Shown here: piece after piece, positions 8,649 to 16,102 of the stretch | Layout: every line of letters starts with the position of its first letter | Position numbering within the stretch: the first letter of the stretch is position 1 | From: Oscillospiraceae bacterium | Lineage (GTDB): Bacteria > Bacillota > Clostridia > Oscillospirales > CAG-272 | DNA: 62,672 bases | Direction of reading: 5' to 3' | Assembly (NCBI GenBank): GCA_015064415.1 | Contig: SVSG01000010.1 | Span: 1-62,672 of the forward strand | The notes under the pieces: generated by a model | Seen by the model: only the letters and a program-made list of their open reading frames with translations | Told to the model about the DNA's origin: nothing | The model's database searches: none | Program-made: the position numbers and the translations under genes

Positions 8649-8969
8649 ATGGCAGCTCTTGGTATGATCGAGGTTTACGGCTACACCACCTCGATAGTGA
8701 TCGCAGACATGGTGGCAAAGACCGCCGACGTCAAGGTCGTAGCCATTGACAAGAACAAGCCCGCCAACGCTGATAAATGCGAGGTGCCGCTTGTGATGGT
8801 CGTGAAGTTTATGGGCAGTGCCGGCGCCGTACAGTCCGCTCTGGACGCGGGCGTGGAAGAGGCCAAGCGCCGTGGACTTTACATCACCTCCAAGCTCATT
8901 GCGGGGCTGGACGAGCAGGTCGACTGGTTCGCCAACCTCACCGCAACGGGGCGCGATAAGCTCAGATAA
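8649..8969 (+). CDS. BMC-H shell protein, divergent, Cys in pore loop
   Basis: 106 residues, 11 bases after the alcohol dehydrogenase. One BMC domain, starting MAALGMIEVYGYTTSIVIADMV. The loop that lines the hexamer pore is longer than in PduA-type proteins and reads NKPANADKCEVP, with Cys44. The C-terminus is extended by about 15 residues. A cysteine near the pore recalls PduT and GrpU-type shell proteins that bind an Fe-S cluster, but the spacing differs and this is inference. It is clearly a specialised shell component, not a structural bulk hexamer. Confidence 0.88.
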   Translation: MAALGMIEVYGYTTSIVIADMVAKTADVKVVAIDKNKPANADKCEVPLVMVVKFMGSAGAVQSALDAGVEEAKRRGLYITSKLIAGLDEQVDWFANLTATGRDKLR

Positions 8970-9013
8970 AAAAACAAAAAAATAAAAACAACGATTAAAA
9001 GGAGAATTGCACA

Positions 9014-9286
9014 ATGAACGAAGCACTTGGTATGATCGAGACCCGCGGCCTGGTTGCCGCTATTGAGGCAGCAGACGCTATGGTGAAGGCTGCAAACGTG
9101 ACCCTGATCGGTTCCGAGAAGATCGGTTCCGGCCTTGTTTCCGTGATGGTTCGCGGCGACGTTGGCGCTGTGAAGGCTGCTGTTGAGGCAGGCGGCGCTG
9201 CTGCTGCACGTCTTGGCGAGGTGATCGCTACGCACGTCATCCCCAGACCCCACACCGACGTAAACAAGCTCCTCCCCACCCTTTAA
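9014..9286 (+). CDS. BMC-H shell protein, PduA-type, copy 1
   Basis: 90 residues with AAAAGGAG upstream. A canonical BMC-H hexamer subunit: ALGMIETRG start, pore loop [12 protein letters not shown], and tail [19 protein letters not shown]. It forms the flat facets and a small polar pore for diol entry. The 77 residues from EALG to RPH are identical to the genes at 9312 and 9948; only the extreme termini differ. Synonymous positions differ between the copies, so the protein is held constant while the DNA has drifted. Confidence 0.95.
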   Translation: MNEALGMIETRGLVAAIEAADAMVKAANVTLIGSEKIGSGLVSVMVRGDVGAVKAAVEAGGAAAARLGEVIATHVIPRPHTDVNKLLPTL

Positions 9287-9311
9287 TTTTCAAAACATAA
9301 GGAGAATTAAC

Positions 9312-9584
9312 ATGGAAGCTCTTGGCATGATTGAAACCCGTGGTCTGGTTGCCGCTATTGAGGCAGCAGACGCTATGGTAAAGGCAGCAAACGTGACCCT
9401 TATTGGTTCCGAGAAGATCGGTTCCGGACTTGTATCCGTGATGGTTCGCGGCGACGTTGGCGCTGTGAAGGCCGCTGTGGAGGCAGGCGGCGCCGCTGCT
9501 GCACGTCTTGGCGAGGTCATCGCAACTCACGTGATCCCCAGACCTCACTCTGACGTGGATAAGCTGCTCCCCACCCTGAAGTAA
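9312..9584 (+). CDS. BMC-H shell protein, PduA-type, copy 2
   Basis: 90 residues, 25 bases after copy 1, with AAGGAG before the ATG. Starts MEALGMIE (one residue shorter than copy 1) and ends [11 protein letters not shown]. Pore loop EKIGSGL is identical to the other two copies. Probably a facet hexamer; mixing of copies within one hexamer is expected because the core is identical. It is followed by a 16-base perfect palindrome (9591-9606). Confidence 0.95.
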   Translation: MEALGMIETRGLVAAIEAADAMVKAANVTLIGSEKIGSGLVSVMVRGDVGAVKAAVEAGGAAAARLGEVIATHVIPRPHSDVDKLLPTLK

Positions 9585-9590
9585 TCTCTC

Positions 9591-9606
9591 GCGCGGCATG
9601 CCGCGC
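9591..9606. repeat. Perfect 16-base palindrome between shell genes
   Basis: GCGCGGCATGCCGCGC lies between two shell genes, 6 bases after a stop codon and 21 before the next ATG. No T-run follows, so it is not a classical terminator. It could stabilise or pause the transcript; function unknown. Confidence 0.6.
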
Positions 9607-9626
9607 AAAGGTGAAAGGAAGTACTT

Positions 9627-9911
9627 ATGGAAAACGCAATCGCATTGCTTGAGGTGCAGGCAATGGTGACGGCGATCGTGGGCCTTGACGCGATGGTAAA
9701 GGCCGCTGACGTGAAGCTGATCCACACGGAAAAGCGTCTTGGCGGTTGGCTGGTTACCGTCGTGGTCGAGGGCTCGGTCTCTGCCGTGACTGCCGCCCTT
9801 GAGGCAGGAAAGGCCGCGGCTGCGGCCGTCGGTAAGGTGAAGTGCGCCGAAGTGATCGCACGTCCCCATCCCGACATCATGAAATTCATCAAAACCGATA
9901 AGGGCGTGTAA
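9627..9911 (+). CDS. BMC-H shell protein with GGW pore loop
   Basis: 94 residues with AAAGGAAG upstream. One BMC domain (MENAIALLEVQAMVTAIVGLDAMVKAADVKLIH) but clearly a paralog. The pore loop KRLGGWLVTVVV replaces the usual [11 protein letters not shown], placing a tryptophan next to the pore. The tail ARPHPDIMKFIKTDKGV is also different. It sits between two identical PduA-type copies. Likely a minor hexamer with altered permeability, for example for a cofactor or a larger or aromatic-interacting molecule; this is inference. Confidence 0.92.
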   Translation: MENAIALLEVQAMVTAIVGLDAMVKAADVKLIHTEKRLGGWLVTVVVEGSVSAVTAALEAGKAAAAAVGKVKCAEVIARPHPDIMKFIKTDKGV

Positions 9912-9947
9912 CCCCTATCGCGCAAATTTTGAAAGGAGATACGTAAA

Positions 9948-10220
9948 ATGGAAGCTCTTGGCATGATCGAAACCCGTGGTCTGGTTGCCGCTATCGAGGC
10001 AGCAGACGCTATGGTAAAGGCTGCAAACGTGACCCTCATTGGCTCCGAGAAGATCGGCAGCGGACTTGTGTCCGTGATGGTTCGCGGCGACGTTGGCGCT
10101 GTGAAGGCCGCTGTTGAGGCAGGCGGCGCCGCTGCTGCCCGTCTTGGCGAAGTGATCGCGACTCACGTGATTCCCCGTCCCCACTCTGACGTGGATAAGC
10201 TGCTCCCCAAGCTCGGCTAA
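9948..10220 (+). CDS. BMC-H shell protein, PduA-type, copy 3
   Basis: 90 residues with AAAGGAG upstream, core identical to copies 1 and 2, ending [11 protein letters not shown]. Third gene dose of the main facet hexamer. It is the last gene before a strong intra-operon hairpin (10226-10287), which may make the shell genes more abundant than the downstream ones. Confidence 0.95.
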   Translation: MEALGMIETRGLVAAIEAADAMVKAANVTLIGSEKIGSGLVSVMVRGDVGAVKAAVEAGGAAAARLGEVIATHVIPRPHSDVDKLLPKLG

Positions 10221-10225
10221 TTTCA

Positions 10226-10287
10226 GATTAGTCAAACCCTTTGCGTACTCTGCCCGCACGGGCAGAGTACGCCGAAAAGGTTTTTTT
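10226..10287 (+). terminator. Strong intra-operon terminator-like hairpin upstream of pduL
   Basis: Perfect 14-base arms (10243-10256 and 10259-10272) around a 2-base loop extend outward, with small bulges, through AAACC-TTT pairing with AAA-GGTTT, and run into a T7 tract at 10281-10287. It has the form of an intrinsic terminator but lies inside the operon, so it probably attenuates transcription between the shell block and pduL. Confidence 0.75.
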
Positions 10288-10362
10288 GCGAAGTAACGTG
10301 AAGTGCTTGCCGCTTCCCGTTCCTTTGCAAAGAAACCTTCCTCAAAAGAAAGGAAAAAAGAT

Positions 10363-11019
10363 ATGGAAATCAATGCAGCAGCAGTTGCTGAACTTGTGAA
10401 AAAGATCGTTGCCGAAATGGAGGGTGCGCCCGCCGGCAAGTCCGCAGGCGAGATCCCCGTCGGCATCTCCAACCGTCATATCCACCTGTGCGAAAAGGAC
10501 GTGGAGACGCTTTTCGGTGCGGGCTACACGCTCACCCCCTTGAAGGATCTTTCCCAGCCCGGGCAGTACGCCTGCAAGGAGACCTTGACGCTGGTCGGCC
10601 CCTCGATGCGCGCCATTGAGGGCGTGCGTGTGCTGGGCCCCGTACGTAAGGCAAGTCAGGTCGAGATCTCCAAGACCGACTCCTTCCAGTTAAAGGTCAA
10701 TCCCCCCGTACGCGAGTCCGGCAAGATCGAGGGCTCCGCGCCCGTCACGATCGTGGGCCCGAAGGGCGTTGTCACCCTCAAGGAGGGCTGCATCATCGCC
10801 AACCGCCACATCCATATGAGCCCCGATGAGGCGGCTGTGTTTGGCGTGAAGGATTGCGATTACATTGACGTGGACGTGTGCTCCGGCACGCGCAAGACGC
10901 GTTGGTTTGACGTACAGATCCGCGTACACAAGGATTTCCGTCTGGAAATGCACGTGGACACCGACGATGCGAACTCCGCCGGCATCAAGAACGGCAGCAC
11001 CGTCACCGTTGTGAAATAA
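10363..11019 (+). CDS. pduL: Phosphate propanoyltransferase PduL
   Basis: 218 residues from the ATG at 10363 (AAAGGAAAA upstream); an in-frame upstream extension to 10303 has no ribosome site and overlaps the hairpin region. Residues 2-19 (EINAAAVAELVKKIVAEM) are an encapsulation-type helix. The body has two PduL beta-barrel repeats, seen as the paired metal-binding motifs VGISNRHIHL and IIANRHIHMSPDEA. It swaps CoA for phosphate, making propionyl-phosphate and freeing CoA inside the shell for PduP. It replaces the unrelated Pta. Confidence 0.95.
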   Translation: MEINAAAVAELVKKIVAEMEGAPAGKSAGEIPVGISNRHIHLCEKDVETLFGAGYTLTPLKDLSQPGQYACKETLTLVGPSMRAIEGVRVLGPVRKASQVEISKTDSFQLKVNPPVRESGKIEGSAPVTIVGPKGVVTLKEGCIIANRHIHMSPDEAAVFGVKDCDYIDVDVCSGTRKTRWFDVQIRVHKDFRLEMHVDTDDANSAGIKNGSTVTVVK

Positions 11020-11038
11020 GTAAAAGAGGTATATCGCT

Positions 11039-11302
11039 ATGCTGAAAGGAAAAGTTGTAGGAACCATCGTTTCCACCAACAAGCTGGACTCCCTTGTCGG
11101 CTTCAAGTTTTTGGAGGTACGTATCATTGAAAACGACGTACTGACCGACAAATATATCGTGGCTGTGGATCGCACCGTCAGCGCCGGCATCGGCGAGGAG
11201 GTGCTGGTCACCACCGGCAGTGCCGCCAGACGTGCCACCGGTTGCCCCGACACCCCCGTTGACGCAATGATCGTCGGCGTGGTGGATAAGCATCAAAACT
11301 GA
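11039..11302 (+). CDS. eutN: BMC vertex pentamer protein (EutN/CcmL family)
   Basis: 87 residues, 19 bases after pduL. Starts MLKGKVVGTIVSTNKLDSLVGFKFLEV and ends VDAMIVGVVDK, the standard EutN/CcmL/PduN pattern. It forms pentamers that cap the vertices of the shell. As the only vertex gene in the locus it should be essential for closure. A palindrome-rich repeat follows before the next gene. Confidence 0.95.
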   Translation: MLKGKVVGTIVSTNKLDSLVGFKFLEVRIIENDVLTDKYIVAVDRTVSAGIGEEVLVTTGSAARRATGCPDTPVDAMIVGVVDKHQN

Positions 11303-11312
11303 TTGTTTCTCC

Positions 11313-11385
11313 ACACATCAAGTGCCTTGCTTGCCCGCGGCTCCCTTGTGTAAAGGAAGCGCCCGCGTGAGCGGGTAAGAGGTCT
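11313..11385. repeat. REP-like palindromic repeat, copy A
   Basis: A CCCGC-GTGA-GCGGG stem and a CTCCCTTGTGTAAAGGAAG stem lie in the 108-base gap between eutN and the pduS-like gene. Its reverse complement has the same layout as the two units at 15886-15962 and 16018-16075 (CTTACCC, GC-rich stem, pyrimidine-rich stem with CAAGGG). Probably a dispersed intergenic repeat. Confidence 0.5.
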
Positions 11386-11410
11386 CTCTATTTTCAGAAA
11401 GGACACAGCT

Positions 11411-12739
11411 ATGTCGCTTCAGGAACTGAAAAACTTAATACAACAAAGCGGCATCGTGGGTGCCGGCGGCGCGGGATTTCCCTCTCACGCGAAGCTTGCC
11501 GAGGGCGCGGATATCCTTGCGCTCAACTGCGCCGAATGTGAGCCGCTGATCTACACCGACTATATGCTGATGCAACAGCATCTTGCCAAGATCGCACGCG
11601 GTGCGACACTGGTGATGGAGGCCGCAGGCATCCCGCAAGCGCTGCTTTGCGTCAAGGCGCACCGCGCCGAAATGCTCGGCATGGAGGAAGGCGACGAGAT
11701 CGCCCCGCGCGTGCGCGTAAAACTGTTGCCCGACGCCTACCCGATGGGAGACGAGATCAATCTGATCTATGAGGCGACGGGGCGCGTGGTAAAGCCGGGA
11801 CAGCTGCCGATCACCAAGGGCGTGATCGTGCTCAACGGCGAGACCGCCTATAACATAGCACTTGCCGCAGACGAAGGCAAGCCGGTTACCGAAAAATGGG
11901 TAACGGTGGGCGGTGACATCGACACTCGCGTGGTCGTGCGCGTGCCCGTGGGCATGCGCGTGGCGGATCTGTTCCACACACTGCATATTACCGTACCCAA
12001 GGGCTATACCGTCCTTGACGGCGGCCCCTCGATGGGCAAAAAGATCCGCGTCGCCACCGCCGTGATCGGCAAGACGACCAAATCTTTGCTCATTTTGCCC
12101 GACACTGCGCCCGCCATTGCGCACAAGAATATCGCCATTGCGGATATGCTCCGCCGTGCGGCATCCTGCTGCTGCGGCTGCACGCGCTGTACCGAAATGT
12201 GCCCGCGCCATCTGCTCGGCTACCCGATCGAGCCGCACAAAATGATCCGTGCCGCCAACAACGACCTGGCGAAGAGAAATCCCGACTTGATCAAGACCGC
12301 TTCGCTTTGCTGCTCCTGCGGCGTGTGCGCGGAGGTCTGCTGTCAGGATATCTCCCCCAAGGACGTCATTCTGGATCTGAAAAATATCCTTGCCCAAAAC
12401 AAAATGCGTTTTGTCGCGGGCGAGGAGGAATATAAATTGCACGAGGATCGCAAGCACCGTCTCATTCCCTCCGCACGCTGGGAAAGCATCCTCGGTGTGA
12501 GAAAATTCGACATCGTTCCCACGCTTTTGGCACATTCCATCCCCGCCGCGCGTGTGGAGATCCCCATGTCGGGACACATCGGCGCACCCTCCGTCCCCGC
12601 CGTCAAGGTGGGTGATGCCGTCAAGGTGGGGGATGTGATCGCCACCGCCGCGCAAGGGCTTTCAATGCCCCAGCACGCGTCGATCGCGGGCAAGGTCACC
12701 TTTGTGGACGACAAGAAAATTATCATTGAAAACAAGTAA
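11411..12739 (+). CDS. pduS: PduS/RnfC-like flavin and Fe-S oxidoreductase
   Basis: 442 residues with AAAGGACAC upstream. The N-terminal RnfC/complex-I 51 kDa-like part has the glycine-rich motif GIVGAGGAGFPSHAK (FMN/NADH site) and ALNCAECEPL. A ferredoxin-like domain carries two 4Fe-4S sets: C254/C257/C260/C264 region and C300/C303/C306/C310 region. A barrel-sandwich region lies at the C-terminus. PduS proteins move electrons from NADH, and the next gene encodes the Fe-S shell trimer PduT. Together they could pass electrons through the shell, for NAD+ recycling or to re-reduce the activase. Confidence 0.9.
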   Translation: MSLQELKNLIQQSGIVGAGGAGFPSHAKLAEGADILALNCAECEPLIYTDYMLMQQHLAKIARGATLVMEAAGIPQALLCVKAHRAEMLGMEEGDEIAPRVRVKLLPDAYPMGDEINLIYEATGRVVKPGQLPITKGVIVLNGETAYNIALAADEGKPVTEKWVTVGGDIDTRVVVRVPVGMRVADLFHTLHITVPKGYTVLDGGPSMGKKIRVATAVIGKTTKSLLILPDTAPAIAHKNIAIADMLRRAASCCCGCTRCTEMCPRHLLGYPIEPHKMIRAANNDLAKRNPDLIKTASLCCSCGVCAEVCCQDISPKDVILDLKNILAQNKMRFVAGEEEYKLHEDRKHRLIPSARWESILGVRKFDIVPTLLAHSIPAARVEIPMSGHIGAPSVPAVKVGDAVKVGDVIATAAQGLSMPQHASIAGKVTFVDDKKIIIENK

Positions 12740-12754
12740 GGCAGGTAGACAGAT

Positions 12755-13300
12755 ATGTATCAAGCCATTGGTGTCATTGAACTGAAAAGCATTGCAAAGG
12801 GCTACGAGGCCACGGACGCGGCGCTGAAAAGCGCGGGCATCCGTCTGGTGTCGGCGCATCCCGCCTGCCCCGGGAAATATGAGATCATCCTCACGGGCAC
12901 GATCTCGAACGTGACCGCCGCCGTAGAGCACGTGAAGGAGCGCTACGACGAGAAGATGATCGACTACTCGATCATGGGTCGCATCGATGAGCAGGTGATC
13001 GCCGCCCTTCTTGGCACGCAGCTCACCGAAAAGAAGGGCTCGCTTGGCATTATTGAGACCTTCTCTGCCGCAAGCGCCATCAAGGCGGCGGATATTGCCG
13101 TCAAGACCGCCAAGGTCGAGATCTTCGAGCTGCGCGTATCGCGCGGCATGGGCGGCAAGGGCGTGGTCCTTGTCACCGGTGAGATCGGCGACGTCAGCGC
13201 CGCCGTGGAGGCAGGTGCCGCCCACGCGCAGTCGCAGGGCGTGTTCGCCTCCAGCTCCGTGATTGCCGCCCCCCACGAGCTTCTCTGGGAGCAGATCTGA
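12755..13300 (+). CDS. pduT: BMC-T tandem shell protein with Fe-S pore (PduT-like)
   Basis: 181 residues made of two BMC domains (about 1-90 and 91-181, the second starting GSLGIIETFSAASAIKAAD). The first pore loop reads HPACPGKYEII with Cys38, the same position and context as the cysteine that binds a 4Fe-4S cluster on the three-fold axis of PduT trimers. It is directly downstream of the pduS-like gene (15-base gap), its expected electron partner. Confidence 0.93.
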   Translation: MYQAIGVIELKSIAKGYEATDAALKSAGIRLVSAHPACPGKYEIILTGTISNVTAAVEHVKERYDEKMIDYSIMGRIDEQVIAALLGTQLTEKKGSLGIIETFSAASAIKAADIAVKTAKVEIFELRVSRGMGGKGVVLVTGEIGDVSAAVEAGAAHAQSQGVFASSSVIAAPHELLWEQI

Positions 13301-13340
13301 TCGCATTTCATAACGCTGTATATAAATAAAGGAAAAGATT

Positions 13341-15869
13341 ATGGCTGAGTTGAAATTTGTCATTGAAAAGAGCCCGCGTATCCAAAAGCTGATCGACCAT
13401 CTCTATGAGAGAATGCCCGAGATCGAGCCCTATCGCGCGGAGTTGGTTACGGAAAGCTATAAGCAGACTGAGCATCTGCCCATCATCAAGCGTCGCTCGG
13501 CGGCCTTCCGTCATATTCTGGAGAATATTCCAATCATCATTCGCGAGGGTGAGCTGATCGTGGGTAGCAACTCGATCGCCCCCCGCGGCTGCCAGACCTT
13601 CCCCGAATATTCCTTCGAGTGGCTGGAGCCCGAGTTTGATACGATCGCCACGCGTGAGGCAGACCCCTTCTATATCTCGAAGGAGACCGTCGAGCGCCTC
13701 AAAAAGGTGCATCCTTACTGGAAGGGCAAGACGGTGAGCGACCTTGCCGCCGCAGGAATGGACGCAAAAGTGCTGGACGTATTCCTGAATCACGGTATTT
13801 TCACCGTCGGCAACTACTTCTACAACGGCGTGGGACACATCAACGTGGACTACCCGAAGGTGATCAACAAGGGGCTTGAGGGCGTGATCGCCGAGACCCG
13901 CGCCGCGATGAGCAAGCTTTACATCGGTGACGGTGAATATCAGCAAAAAAAGCAATTCCACGAGGCCGTGATCGAGAGCTGTGAGGCGGTGATCGCCTAC
14001 GCGCATCGCTATGCGGAGCTGGCGCGCAAGGAAGCAAGCTATTGCGCCGATCCCGCACGCCGCGCGGAGCTTTTGCAAATTGCGGAAAACTGCACCCGTG
14101 TACCGGCGAAACCCGCCCGCACCTTCTATGAGGCGTGTCAGGCGTTCTGGTTCGTACAGCAGCTGTTGCAATGCGAATCCAGCGGTCACTCGATCTCTCC
14201 CGGTCGCTTTGACCAGTATATGTACCCCCACTTCAAGCGCGATCTGGATGCAGGTCGCATCACGCACGCCAAGGCGCAGGAGTACATCGACTGCATCTGG
14301 GTCAAGCTCAACGATCTCAACAAAGTGCGCGACGCCGCCTCTGCCGAGGGCTTTGCGGGCTATGGACTGTTCCAGAACCTGATCGTCGGCGGTCAGAATG
14401 AGGAGGGCGTGGACGCCACCAACGATCTTTCCTATATGTGTATGGAGGCCACGATGCACGTGCGCCTTCCCCAACCCTCGCTTTCCATCCGCGTATGGAA
14501 CTGCTCCCCCCACGATCTTCTGTTGAAGGCCGCCTCCGTCACCCGCGAGGGTCTGGGCGTACCCGCCTTCTATAATGACGAGGTCATCATCCCCGCCATC
14601 ATGGCGCGCGGACTCACTCTGGAGGATGCGCGTGATTACTGCATCATCGGTTGCGTGGAGCCGCAAAAGGGCACCAAGACCGACGGCTGGCACGATGCCG
14701 CGTTCTTCAATATGTGCCGTCCTCTGGAGTTGGTATTCTCCAACGGTGTGGACAAGGGCGAGCAGATCGGCCCCCGCACGGGTGACGTGCTGCAGATGCG
14801 CACGTTTGAGGAATTTTACAACGCCTACGTCACGCAAGAGCACGCGATGATCGAAATGATGGTGCACGCGGACAACGCGGTGGACTATGCCCACGCCGTC
14901 CGTTGCCCCCTGCCCTTTGAATCCTCTCTTTGCGACGATTGCATCTCGCGCGGCAAGAGCCTGCAGGAGGGTGGCGCGCACTACAACTTCACGGGTCCGC
15001 AGGGCTTTGGCATTGCGAATATGACGGACGCTCTGCTTGCCGTCAAGACGCTGGTATTTGACGAAAAGAAGGTCACGATGCAGGAGCTGAAGGAAGCGCT
15101 TGCCGACAACTTCGGCAAGGGGATCCTTGCGCGCAAGGCATTGGAGCTGACCACCAAGATCGCCACCGAGCTTGCCATGGGCGGCGCCAACGTGGACGAA
15201 AACGTCATCAAGGCGGTCTACCAAAATCTTGTGAATGCCGAGACCGTGTCCGCCGAAAAGAAGGCACGTTATGCCGAAATTCTTACCATGATCGAAAAAT
15301 TGCCCAAGTACGGCAATGACATCCCTTGGGTGGATGCGTTCGCCCGCGAGGTGGGCAACACCTATACCAAGCCCTTTGAAAAGTTCACCAACCCGCGCGG
15401 CGGCATCTTCCAGGCAGGGCTTTATCCCGTTTCCGCCAACGTGCCGCTCGGCTATCAGACGGGTGCCACGCCCGACGGTCGTCTTGCCTTCACCCCCATT
15501 GCGGACGGTGTGGGACCTGCTTCGGGGCGCGACGTGAAGGGCCCGACGGCTACCGCCAACTCGGTGGCGCGCCTCGACCACGGCATCGCCTCCAACGGCA
15601 CGCTGTTCAATCAGAAATTCCATCCCTCCGCGCTTTCCTCGATGGCAAGCTTGGAGAAATTCGTCGCTTACCTGCGCGGCTACTTTGACCAGAAGGGTAT
15701 GCACGTGCAGTACAACGTGGTCTCCCGCGAGACGCTTCTCGACGCGCAGGCACATCCCGAAAATTATAAGAATCTTGTGGTCCGCGTGGCGGGCTACAGC
15801 GCGCTGTTTACCACGCTTTCCCGCTCCCTGCAGGACGACATCATCGCCCGCACCGAGCAGGGGTGGTAA
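13341..15869 (+). CDS. Glycyl radical diol dehydratase (B12-independent propanediol dehydratase)
   Basis: 842 residues, signature enzyme of the locus. Thiyl-radical cysteine Cys438 and Glu440 are in IIGCVEPQ; radical glycine Gly818 is in VRVAGYSALF near the C-terminus. Residues equivalent to the diol-binding set of Clostridium butyricum glycerol dehydratase are present: His166 (GVGHINVDYP), His283-Ser284 (SSGHSISPGRFDQY) and Asp452 (GWHDAAFFN). That separates it from pyruvate formate-lyase and choline lyase. With the aldolase in the operon, 1,2-propanediol to propionaldehyde is the likely reaction. It needs the activase at 16103 and is destroyed by oxygen. No clear encapsulation helix is seen; packaging may occur through partners. 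Confidence 0.93.
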   Translation: MAELKFVIEKSPRIQKLIDHLYERMPEIEPYRAELVTESYKQTEHLPIIKRRSAAFRHILENIPIIIREGELIVGSNSIAPRGCQTFPEYSFEWLEPEFDTIATREADPFYISKETVERLKKVHPYWKGKTVSDLAAAGMDAKVLDVFLNHGIFTVGNYFYNGVGHINVDYPKVINKGLEGVIAETRAAMSKLYIGDGEYQQKKQFHEAVIESCEAVIAYAHRYAELARKEASYCADPARRAELLQIAENCTRVPAKPARTFYEACQAFWFVQQLLQCESSGHSISPGRFDQYMYPHFKRDLDAGRITHAKAQEYIDCIWVKLNDLNKVRDAASAEGFAGYGLFQNLIVGGQNEEGVDATNDLSYMCMEATMHVRLPQPSLSIRVWNCSPHDLLLKAASVTREGLGVPAFYNDEVIIPAIMARGLTLEDARDYCIIGCVEPQKGTKTDGWHDAAFFNMCRPLELVFSNGVDKGEQIGPRTGDVLQMRTFEEFYNAYVTQEHAMIEMMVHADNAVDYAHAVRCPLPFESSLCDDCISRGKSLQEGGAHYNFTGPQGFGIANMTDALLAVKTLVFDEKKVTMQELKEALADNFGKGILARKALELTTKIATELAMGGANVDENVIKAVYQNLVNAETVSAEKKARYAEILTMIEKLPKYGNDIPWVDAFAREVGNTYTKPFEKFTNPRGGIFQAGLYPVSANVPLGYQTGATPDGRLAFTPIADGVGPASGRDVKGPTATANSVARLDHGIASNGTLFNQKFHPSALSSMASLEKFVAYLRGYFDQKGMHVQYNVVSRETLLDAQAHPENYKNLVVRVAGYSALFTTLSRSLQDDIIARTEQGW

Positions 15870-15885
15870 AGCATTTCCCAAGGCG

Positions 15886-15962
15886 CTATTGCTACCCTCC
15901 CACCGCGCGGTGGGTAAACCACCGCTAACGCGGTCCCCCCTCCCTCGCAAGGGAGGGACTAT
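15886..15962. repeat. REP-like palindromic repeat, copy B
   Basis: Contains CCACCGCGCGGTGG and CCCTCCCTCGCAAGGGAGGG stems immediately after the dehydratase stop. It has the same architecture as copy C in inverse orientation, so the two form an inverted pair around a short A/T-rich centre. No T-run follows. Confidence 0.6.
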
Positions 15963-16017
15963 GTAACCGCCTAGTCAGCTATAATTTTTTCAAATCTCTA
16001 TTTGCTTATGTTCGCGC

Positions 16018-16075
16018 TACCTTGTCCGCCCCTTGTGAGGGGCGGGGGACCAACGAAGTTGGTGGTGGGGTAGTA
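16018..16075. repeat. REP-like palindromic repeat, copy C (inverted relative to B)
   Basis: Contains CCGCCCCTTGTGAGGGGCGG and ACCAACGAAGTTGGT stems, ending 27 bases before the activase start. Its reverse complement aligns in layout with copy B. It may influence mRNA processing between the abundant dehydratase and its catalytic activase. Confidence 0.6.
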
Positions 16076-16102
16076 CAAAATCTCACAGAAAGGAGTAGCA
16101 AA

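Noticed and set aside
5833-8718. A 961-codon open frame on the minus strand, antisense to pduP and the alcohol dehydrogenase
   Set aside because: The plus strand encodes clear enzymes with ribosome sites and motifs. The antisense frame is open only because of the biased third positions, has low-complexity His/Gly/Ala/Val composition and no domain.
9014-10220. Tandem shell gene repeats as an assembly artefact
   Set aside because: Copies differ at many synonymous positions and in their termini, and a distinct paralog lies between two of them, so they look real.
13308-15950. An 880-codon minus-strand frame opposite the diol dehydratase
   Set aside because: Same codon-bias effect; the plus strand carries all catalytic residues of a glycyl radical enzyme.
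11313-16075. CRISPR array from repeated palindromes in the operon
   Set aside because: Only three degenerate units at irregular distances, with no spacers and no cas genes.
16022-16102. N-terminal extension of the activase
   Set aside because: It is made of the REP-like repeat; the ATG at 16103 has a good ribosome site and matches the family start.
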